A program made the translations under genes and the position numbers. Positions 1-4,824 of a stretch of 7,448 nucleotides of DNA are shown piece by piece (position 1 is the stretch's first letter; every line of letters starts with the position of its first letter). Location: positions 1-7,448 of the forward strand of contig CALEPS010000110.1 in assembly GCA_937910305.1 (NCBI GenBank), in the 5' to 3' direction. This stretch comes from an uncultured Bacteroidales bacterium (GTDB lineage: Bacteria > Bacteroidota > Bacteroidia > Bacteroidales > Paludibacteraceae). The notes beneath the pieces are model-generated. The model saw nothing but the letters and a program-made list of their open reading frames with translations, was not told the DNA's origin and made no database searches.

Positions 1-258
1 ACCTTCGGCGCGGACGAATTACGATATGCGCTCCGCTGGGCGAAAGCACTCCGAGAGGCAGGAATAACCACCGAAGTATATCCCGAACCGACGAAAATGA
101 AGAAGCAGATGGGGTATGCGGACGCCAAGCAGATTCCGTTTGTTGCTATCGTCGGCGGCGACGAGATGGCGCAGAACAAAGTGATGCTCAAGAATATGAG
201 TAGCGGCGAGCAGAAGTTAGTGGAGTTCGATGAACTCGTTAAACTGTTAAAGCGTTAA
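1..258 (+). CDS. hisS: Histidine--tRNA ligase, C-terminal fragment
   Basis: This is the last 85 codons of a gene whose start lies left of the window, open from base 1 in frame 1 to TAA at 256-258. It reads as the anticodon-binding domain of a class II tRNA ligase: a helix (ALRWAKALREAG), a strand (TTEVYP), then the segment KKQMGYADAKQIPFVAIVG, typical of HisS C-termini, and a final FDELVKLLKR helix. Full-length HisS charges tRNA-His with histidine in the cytoplasm; the catalytic core is not visible here. ProS and ThrS have related anticodon domains, but the QMGYADAKQIPF stretch fits HisS better. Oddly, the last six codons and the stop are written in an 8-bp tandem repeat (237-280) that continues to the next gene's start. 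Confidence 0.93.
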   Translation, partial: TFGADELRYALRWAKALREAGITTEVYPEPTKMKKQMGYADAKQIPFVAIVGGDEMAQNKVMLKNMSSGEQKLVEFDELVKLLKR

Positions 259-280
259 ACTGTTAAATCGTTAAATTGTT
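237..280. repeat. 8-bp tandem array, 5.5 units, from the end of hisS to the next ATG
   Basis: The units, read from the sequence, are CGTTAAAC, TGTTAAAG, CGTTAAAC, TGTTAAAT, CGTTAAAT and a final TGTT. The GTTAAA core is invariant, and only the first and last bases of the unit vary. The array starts inside hisS, supplies its stop codon, and ends directly against the ATG at 281. The 22-bp gap between the two genes is therefore entirely repeat, with no Shine-Dalgarno sequence. Confidence 0.9.
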
Positions 281-817
281 ATGGCTGATACGAATAAACA
301 ATTCGATTTGGTGACCGCCAAATGCCGGCAGATTTTCATCGACAAGATGCAGGACTACGGCGCATCATGGCGCATTTTCCGGTTGCACGGAATAACAGAC
401 CAGTTATATATCAAAGCCTGCAATATCCGCCAGCGCCAAGAGACCGGTGTGAGCCTCGTGGGCGATGATATAGAAGGAAACTTGCGCGCTATCGTCAATT
501 ATGGGGTAACCGCGATCATCCAAGCCCGCAAAGGATTTGCAGACGGAGTAGATATGACGAACGAAGAAGCCGCCAAACAATACGACGCCGTATTATTCGA
601 GGCAAAAGAACTGATGATGCGAAAGAACCACGACTACGGCGAGGCATGGAGAGAGATGTCGAAAGAAGGTATAGTAGATATGATTTTGGCTAAAATCATC
701 CGCATCAAGACCATTCTCGCCCACGAAGGAAAAACGATTGCATCGGAAGGCGTGGAAGGCAATTATTTCGATATTATCAACTACGCTATCTTTGATTTGA
801 TTCATTATAGTGAATAG
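281..817 (+). CDS. DUF1599 / nucleotide modification associated domain 1 (Nmad1) protein
   Basis: A 178-residue protein that looks complete. It contains two copies of one motif set. Copy 1 has DYGASWR at 25-31, a K/R-rich helix (IKACNIRQRQE, 44-54) and EGNLRAIVNYG at 65-75. Copy 2 has DYGEAWR at 118-124, AKIIRIKTILAHEG at 137-150 and EGNYFDIINYA at 159-169. The DYG..WR / K..R / EGN..D.(I/V)NY pattern is that of the DUF1599 family, renamed Nmad1 after its proposed link to nucleotide or base modification. The conserved acidic and Asn residues on helices resemble all-alpha NTP pyrophosphatases (MazG-like), so a nucleotide-handling role is possible but inferred. There is no signal peptide or membrane segment. 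It sits 22 bp after hisS and 81 bp before the membrane protein gene, probably in one operon. The function is unknown. Confidence 0.85.
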   Translation: MADTNKQFDLVTAKCRQIFIDKMQDYGASWRIFRLHGITDQLYIKACNIRQRQETGVSLVGDDIEGNLRAIVNYGVTAIIQARKGFADGVDMTNEEAAKQYDAVLFEAKELMMRKNHDYGEAWREMSKEGIVDMILAKIIRIKTILAHEGKTIASEGVEGNYFDIINYAIFDLIHYSE

Positions 818-823
818 ACAATA

Positions 824-893
824 GTCGAAAGTCGAAAGTCAAAAGTCGAAAGTCAAAAGTCGAAAGTCGAAAGTCAAAAGTCGAAAGTCAAAA
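824..893. repeat. 7-bp tandem array, 10 perfect units, before the BT_3928-type gene
   Basis: Ten contiguous heptamers, each either GTCGAAA (G) or GTCAAAA (A), in the order G G A G A G G A G A. The order shows two exact 35-bp copies (824-858 and 859-893), so the array grew partly by duplicating a five-unit block. It ends five bases before the ATG at 899 and takes up most of the 81-bp gap. The heptamer is stop-free in all six frames. A piece of the same array lies inside rsgA (4970-5000). Confidence 0.95.
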
Positions 894-898
894 GCAAA

Positions 899-2014
899 AT
901 GAACAAGACAAAACATATTATCGGCAGCACGGCACGCACCCTGCTCGGGCTTACGTTCATCTTCTCGGGATTCGTCAAAGCTATCGACCCGCTGGGAACG
1001 GTTTATAAGATCGAGGACTACCTCAAAGCCTTCGGCGGTTTCTTTACGGACTTGCTGCCGTTGGCGGAATTCGGAGCCGTCGTTCTGATTGCTACCGAAT
1101 GTGTGCTGGGCGTGAGTCTCCTTTTTAACGTGCGCACGCAATGGACAAGCTGGATCAGTCTGGCTTTCTATCTCTTCATGACACCTCTGACACTTTGGAT
1201 AGCATTGACTAACCCGGTGAGCGACTGCGGCTGTTTCGGCGATGCAATTGTGCTGACCAACTGGCAGACCTTCTGGAAGAACATCGTACTGATGGGTCTG
1301 GTTATAGCCCTGCTCGTATGCCGCAAAGCTATTCCGCAGACTTTCAGCTGGCAGGCGGAGTTATGTATCGCAGTCATCGGCTTCGGGCTGAGTTTAGGAC
1401 TGATGGAGTACACATACCATCATTTACCGTTGATCGATTTCCGGCCTTACAAAATAGGCAATCACATCCCTACCCTCATGGAAATTCCCGAGGACGCCGA
1501 GCCGGATGTATATGAGACGACACTCATCTACGAGAAAGACGGCGTACAGCAGGAGTTCACGCTGGAGAACTACCCCAAAGGCGATCCCGAATGGACTTTT
1601 GTGGACCAGAAATCCGTGCTGGTAAAGAAAGGCTACGAGGCACCGATACATGATTTCGAGATCATGACGATGGATTTTGAGGATATCACATACGACATAC
1701 TCGAATCCGAAGAGCCGGTAACGCTTGTGACTATGTACGACCTCAAGAAGACCGACCGCAAACAGACCGACAAACTGCTGCGTCTCTATGCCGACTGTAC
1801 CCTGCGCGGCGAGAAATGCTATTTCCTCACCGGCTCCGGCGAAGATGACATCTACGCCTTTGCGGAAGAAACAGGAATGGATATGGAGACGGCAGAGCAG
1901 GTATTCTGTACCATCGACCCCGTGACGCTCAAGACTATCGTCCGCGCAAACCCGGGCATGTTCGTGGTGCAAAACGGAACAATCATTGACAAGCATAACT
2001 TAAAACAATTATAA
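899..2014 (+). CDS. BT_3928-type membrane protein: DoxX/MauE-like N-terminus and soluble C-terminal domain
   Basis: A 371-residue protein. Five hydrophobic segments can be seen at about 8-29, 52-77, 82-104, 124-143 and 153-172. The first four form a DoxX/MauE-like bundle (GLTFIFSGFVKAIDPLGT near the start). With the N-terminus inside, the loop at 105-123 and the 200-residue C-terminal region (about 180-371) would lie in the periplasm. The loop carries CGCFGD (110-115), a conserved cysteine pair typical of these redox-associated proteins. The C-terminal region reads like the degenerate thioredoxin-like domain of BT_3928-family proteins of Bacteroidales, but I see no CXXC there. The neighbouring DUF1599 gene and tpiA are the usual neighbours in Bacteroides-type genomes. 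A role in periplasmic thiol or electron transfer is inferred from the family. The stop is 3 bp before tpiA, so the two genes are very likely cotranscribed. Confidence 0.85.
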   Translation: MNKTKHIIGSTARTLLGLTFIFSGFVKAIDPLGTVYKIEDYLKAFGGFFTDLLPLAEFGAVVLIATECVLGVSLLFNVRTQWTSWISLAFYLFMTPLTLWIALTNPVSDCGCFGDAIVLTNWQTFWKNIVLMGLVIALLVCRKAIPQTFSWQAELCIAVIGFGLSLGLMEYTYHHLPLIDFRPYKIGNHIPTLMEIPEDAEPDVYETTLIYEKDGVQQEFTLENYPKGDPEWTFVDQKSVLVKKGYEAPIHDFEIMTMDFEDITYDILESEEPVTLVTMYDLKKTDRKQTDKLLRLYADCTLRGEKCYFLTGSGEDDIYAFAEETGMDMETAEQVFCTIDPVTLKTIVRANPGMFVVQNGTIIDKHNLKQL

Positions 2015-2017
2015 TAT

Positions 2018-2770
2018 ATGGCAAGAATTAAAATGGTTGCAGGTAACTGGAAAATGAACAAGAACCTGCAGGAAGGTGTAGCACTGGCTACCGAGTTGAA
2101 AGAAGCAGTAAAAGAACCTAAATGCGCCGTAGTGATCGGCACGCCGTTTATCCATCTGGCAACGGTAGCCGAGCTGCTCAAAGGCTCGCCCATCAAAGTA
2201 GCCGCAGAGAACTGCGCAGACCATGAGAAGGGTGCTTACACAGGAGAAGTTTCTGCTGAAATGGTGAAATCCACCGGCGCAGAGTACGTTATCCTCGGTC
2301 ACTCCGAGCGTCGCCAGTACTACGCAGAGAGCTATGAGATGTTAGCAGAGAAAGTGCGTCTGGCGCTGGCTAACGGTCTGAAAGTGATCTTCTGCATCGG
2401 CGAAGTGAAAGAGGAGCGCGAGGCAGGCAAACAGAACGAGGTGGTTAAAGCACAACTGGAAGGCTCCGTCTTCGGTCTGAATGCAGAGGAATGGAAGAAC
2501 ATCACCCTTGCATACGAACCGGTTTGGGCTATTGGTACAGGACTTACCGCTACGCCGGCACAGGCAGAGGAGATTCACGCTTATATCCGCTCGCTCGTAG
2601 CAGAGAAATACGGTAAAGAGGCAGCCGAGGACACGACTATCCTCTACGGCGGAAGCTGCAACGAGAAGAACGCAGCAGAGCTCTTCGCTTGCCCGGATAT
2701 CGACGGCGGACTGATCGGTGGTGCCGCTCTCGTAGCAGAGAAATTCCTCGCCATCATTGCAGCACGATAA
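2018..2770 (+). CDS. tpiA: Triose-phosphate isomerase
   Basis: A complete 250-residue TIM-barrel enzyme of normal family length. It interconverts dihydroxyacetone phosphate and glyceraldehyde 3-phosphate in glycolysis and gluconeogenesis, in the cytoplasm. Visible signature residues are N10 and K12 in AGNWKMN, the electrophile H95 in ILGHSERR, the catalytic base E167 in AYEPVWAIGTG with the phosphate-gripping loop just after it (171-175), and the late phosphate-binding segments YGGS (210-213) and GGLIGGA (230-236). The start is the ATG that begins MARIKMVAGNWK, three bases after the preceding stop. The leader is A/T-rich with no clear Shine-Dalgarno, and this is the only gap too short to hold a repeat array. 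All key residues are intact. Confidence 0.98.
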   Translation: MARIKMVAGNWKMNKNLQEGVALATELKEAVKEPKCAVVIGTPFIHLATVAELLKGSPIKVAAENCADHEKGAYTGEVSAEMVKSTGAEYVILGHSERRQYYAESYEMLAEKVRLALANGLKVIFCIGEVKEEREAGKQNEVVKAQLEGSVFGLNAEEWKNITLAYEPVWAIGTGLTATPAQAEEIHAYIRSLVAEKYGKEAAEDTTILYGGSCNEKNAAELFACPDIDGGLIGGAALVAEKFLAIIAAR

Positions 2771-2798
2771 AAGAGTAGTTTATCCTTACCTTGAGGGT

Positions 2799-2854
2799 AT
2801 AGTAACGTACTTTATATCGTCTAGGTATGGTCTAGCTATCGTCTAGGTTACTAT
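2799..2854. repeat. 11-bp tandem array (3 units) inside a short inverted repeat, tpiA to carbonic anhydrase gap
   Basis: Three consecutive 11-mers, TCGTCTAGGTA (2817-2827), TGGTCTAGCTA (2828-2838) and TCGTCTAGGTT (2839-2849), share a G-TCTAG core, so CTAG recurs exactly every 11 bases. The block sits between perfect 8-bp inverted arms, ATAGTAAC (2799-2806) and GTTACTAT (2847-2854). The second arm overlaps the last unit and ends nine bases before the carbonic anhydrase ATG. The 93-bp gap holds no ORF, convincing terminator or promoter that I can recognise. Confidence 0.75.
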
Positions 2855-2863
2855 GTAAAAACT

Positions 2864-3412
2864 ATGGCATTAGTAAAGACAATCAATAGGAACGGTGAGA
2901 TCCTCACCCCGCGCATTGCCGACGATGTGTTTATGGCAGAGAACGCCACGGTTGTCGGCGATGTGACGGTAGGCGAGGGAACGAGTCTGTGGTTCAACTC
3001 CGTTCTGCGCGGCGACGTGAACACCATCACCATCGGCAAGCATTGCAACATCCAGGATGGCGCAGTGCTGCACACGCTCTATAAGAAATCCACCATCACG
3101 CTGGGCGACTACGTGTCCGTAGGACACAACGTCACAATCCACGGCGCGGACGTGGATGACTACGCGCTCATCGGCATGGGTTCCACCCTACTCGACGGCG
3201 CACACGTAGGCGAAGGAGCAATCGTGGCTGCAGGTGCTTTGGTGCTCAAAGGAACGCAGATAGGTCCTCATGAGATCTGGGGCGGCGTGCCGGCTAAGTT
3301 TATCAAGAAAGCCGACCCGGCGCAGACCGAAGAGATCAACAAAACCATTGCCAACAACTACGCGATGTACGCAAGTTGGTACGATGCGTCTATTGACGCA
3401 ATTGATAATTGA
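2864..3412 (+). CDS. Gamma-class carbonic anhydrase family protein (left-handed beta-helix)
   Basis: A 182-residue protein with hexapeptide repeats (such as ATVVGDVTVGEGTSLW) forming a left-handed beta-helix, then a C-terminal helix (TEEINKTIANNYAMYASWY). Residues matching the archaeal Cam active site are in place and correctly spaced: R49 and D51 in LRGD, N62 and Q64 in CNIQDG, and the metal ligands H70, H88 and H93 (VGHNVTIHG). That supports a metal-binding, probably active enzyme converting CO2 and bicarbonate, trimeric in the family. It is the compact CamH/YrdA-like type, and members of that group are not always active, so activity is inferred. The last few codons (encoding AIDN) and the TGA stop lie in a 7-bp repeat that continues to pyrH. 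The start follows an 11-bp repeat block. Confidence 0.92.
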   Translation: MALVKTINRNGEILTPRIADDVFMAENATVVGDVTVGEGTSLWFNSVLRGDVNTITIGKHCNIQDGAVLHTLYKKSTITLGDYVSVGHNVTIHGADVDDYALIGMGSTLLDGAHVGEGAIVAAGALVLKGTQIGPHEIWGGVPAKFIKKADPAQTEEINKTIANNYAMYASWYDASIDAIDN

Positions 3413-3431
3413 CAATTGATAATTGATAATT
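3399..3431. repeat. 7-bp tandem array, left copy flanking pyrH
   Basis: After one C, the units are AATTGAT, AATTGAC, AATTGAT, AATTGAT and AATT. The array starts within the carbonic anhydrase gene, supplies its TGA stop (3410-3412) and ends directly against the pyrH ATG at 3432. Its 33 bases are identical to 4137-4169 on the other side of pyrH. It contains weak A/T hairpins (CAATT-GAT-AATTG). Confidence 0.95.
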
Positions 3432-4136
3432 ATGTTCAAGCGAATATTACTCAAACTGTCGGGTGAGAGCCTGGCTGGAGCAAGCAAACAGGGTATTGAC
3501 ACACAGCATCTTGCCGAATATGCCGAGCAAGTGAAGGCTATCGCAGAGAAAGGTGTGCAGATCGGTATCGTCATTGGCGGAGGCAATATCTTCCGCGGTT
3601 TGAGCGGCACCCAGAAAGGTTTCGACCGTGTTAAAGGTGACCAGATGGGTATGTTAGCCACAGTCATCAATGCTCTGGCATTGGCTTCTGCCCTGGAAGC
3701 CATCGGACAACCGGTTCGCGTACTGACCTCCATCCGCATGGAGCCTGTCGGCGATTTCTACAGCCCAGCCAAGGCAATACGTCTGCTGGAGAAAGGCAAT
3801 GTGGTCATTCTCGCAGGCGGCACAGGTGCTCCCTATTTCACCACCGACACCGGTTCGTCCCTCCGTGCGCTGGAAATCAAAGCCGACGTGATGCTGAAAG
3901 GTACGCGTGTGGACGGTATCTACACCGCCGACCCGGAGAAAGACCCGGATGCAACCAAGTTCGAAGAGATCACGTATGACGAAGTGATCCGCCGCGGTCT
4001 GAAAGTGATGGACCTCACCGCTACTGCCATGGCAAAAGAGAACGGACTGCCGATCTATGTCTTCAATATGGACAAACCCGGCAACCTCGAAAAAGTAATT
4101 AACGGAGAGGCTATCGGTACTTTGGTCACTCCGTGA
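3432..4136 (+). CDS. pyrH: Uridylate kinase (UMP kinase)
   Basis: A complete 234-residue amino-acid-kinase-fold enzyme of normal length. It phosphorylates UMP to UDP with ATP in pyrimidine nucleotide synthesis, usually as a cytoplasmic hexamer subject to nucleotide effectors. Visible motifs are KLSGES (8-13), the glycine-rich GGGNIFRG (49-56), D70-QMGMLAT, which is specific to bacterial UMP kinases, the UMP-binding GGTGAPYFTTDT (129-140) and the ATP-site K156-GTRVDGIYTADP. I chose the ATG at 3432 because it gives the family N-terminus MFKRILLKLSG. A TTG nine bases upstream would add three residues read from the repeat. The gene lies between two identical 33-bp arrays and precedes frr, a common bacterial arrangement. 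Confidence 0.98.
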   Translation: MFKRILLKLSGESLAGASKQGIDTQHLAEYAEQVKAIAEKGVQIGIVIGGGNIFRGLSGTQKGFDRVKGDQMGMLATVINALALASALEAIGQPVRVLTSIRMEPVGDFYSPAKAIRLLEKGNVVILAGGTGAPYFTTDTGSSLRALEIKADVMLKGTRVDGIYTADPEKDPDATKFEEITYDEVIRRGLKVMDLTATAMAKENGLPIYVFNMDKPGNLEKVINGEAIGTLVTP

Positions 4137-4169
4137 CAATTGATAATTGACAATTGATAATTGATAATT
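4137..4169. repeat. 7-bp tandem array, right copy flanking pyrH
   Basis: The same 33 bases as 3399-3431: C, then AATTGAT, AATTGAC, AATTGAT, AATTGAT, AATT. It begins immediately after the pyrH TGA and ends two bases before the frr ATG at 4172, so it makes up nearly the whole 35-bp gap and leaves no room for a Shine-Dalgarno. Confidence 0.95.
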
Positions 4170-4171
4170 GT

Positions 4172-4735
4172 ATGAACGACGAATTAGAATTAATTGAGGC
4201 AACAGCCGAAGAACAAATGCAGTCAGCTGTCGCTCACCTGGACGACACGCTCCAGCACATCCGTGCAGGTAAAGCCAACCCGCGTATTCTTGACCCGATC
4301 AAGATTGACTATTACGGCACGATGTCGCCACTGAGTTCTTGCGCAACCGTAACTACTCCGGACGCACGTACCATCGCTATCACGCCATGGGAGAAGAAAC
4401 TGATCGGCGATATCGAGCGTGCTATCATCAATTCCAACATCGGTCTGACCCCCTCCAACAACGGAGAGACCATCCGTCTGATCCTTCCGCCGCTCACCGA
4501 GGAACGCCGCCGCGAGCTTTGCAAACAATGCAAAGCAGAAGCAGAGAGCGCCAAGATGTCTATCCGGAATGCCCGCCGCGATGCGATTGAGGAGTTTAAG
4601 AAACTCATCAAAAACGGCTTGAGCGAGGACGTGGAGAAAGACGCAGAAGAAGAGATGCAAAAGACCCACGATAAATATATCGCGAAGGTCGATGCGCTCT
4701 ATGCCGCCAAGGAGAAAGAGATTATGACAGTGTAA
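4172..4735 (+). CDS. frr: Ribosome recycling factor
   Basis: A complete 187-residue protein, the usual RRF length. With EF-G it splits post-termination ribosomes so that the subunits can be reused. Family signatures are IRAGKANP (30-37), YYGT (47-50) at the entry to the head domain, IRLILPPLTEERRREL (101-116) at the return to the three-helix body, and RNARRDA (132-138). The long charged C-terminal helices (about 108-187) form the coiled body. I chose the ATG at 4172. A TTG at 4154 in the same frame would prepend six residues encoded by the upstream heptamer array, which is unlikely. It follows pyrH by 35 bp and precedes rsgA by 89 bp, grouping two ribosome-cycle genes. Confidence 0.98.
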   Translation: MNDELELIEATAEEQMQSAVAHLDDTLQHIRAGKANPRILDPIKIDYYGTMSPLSSCATVTTPDARTIAITPWEKKLIGDIERAIINSNIGLTPSNNGETIRLILPPLTEERRRELCKQCKAEAESAKMSIRNARRDAIEEFKKLIKNGLSEDVEKDAEEEMQKTHDKYIAKVDALYAAKEKEIMTV

Positions 4736-4737
4736 AT

Positions 4738-4783
4738 AGACCGCTGCGCTGAAAGAATAAAGACCGCTGCGCTAAAAGAACAA
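4738..4783. repeat. 23-bp tandem duplication in the frr to rsgA gap
   Basis: Two adjacent 23-bp copies (4738-4760 and 4761-4783) differ at only two positions, both transitions. Each begins AGACCGCTGCGCT and ends in an A-rich stretch. Downstream, AGCGAACGGTC (4802-4812) is nearly the reverse complement of GACCGCTGCGCT. The second copy could therefore fold back with it (GACCG 4762-4766 with CGGTC 4808-4812, and CGCT 4770-4773 with AGCG 4802-4805) about 12 bases before the rsgA start. No U-tract follows, so this does not look like an ordinary terminator. Confidence 0.8.
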
Positions 4784-4824
4784 AGATATTTTAGTGAGCA
4801 AAGCGAACGGTCATTAATTCACCT

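Noticed and set aside
787..794. TATCTTTG as a Bacteroidetes TAnnTTTG -7 element for the BT_3928-type gene
   Set aside because: It matches the consensus but lies in the DUF1599 coding region, the -33 region has only TTTC at a short spacing, and the genes look like one operon. It could be chance.
824..893. CRISPR array
   Set aside because: The units are 7 bp with no spacers and there are no cas genes; this is a simple tandem repeat.
1740..1777. Repeat-like GACCGAC motifs in the BT_3928-type gene
   Set aside because: There are only two imperfect copies, explained by the KTDRKQTDK coding sequence; no array structure.
1424..1996. Long - strand open frame (190 codons) opposite the BT_3928-type gene
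   Set aside because: The translation is rich in Cys, His and Phe with no family resemblance and lies antisense to a recognisable gene. The same applies to the - strand frames at 3188-3739 and 3654-4202, which also read through repeat arrays.
3423..3431. TTG start for pyrH, three codons upstream
   Set aside because: The added residues would be read from the heptamer array; the ATG at 3432 gives the normal family N-terminus.
4154..4171. TTG start for frr, six codons upstream
   Set aside because: It lies in the repeat array, and the ATG at 4172 gives a protein of standard RRF length.
4762..4812. Rho-independent terminator after frr
   Set aside because: The possible stem is interrupted, the loop is long and no T-tract follows.
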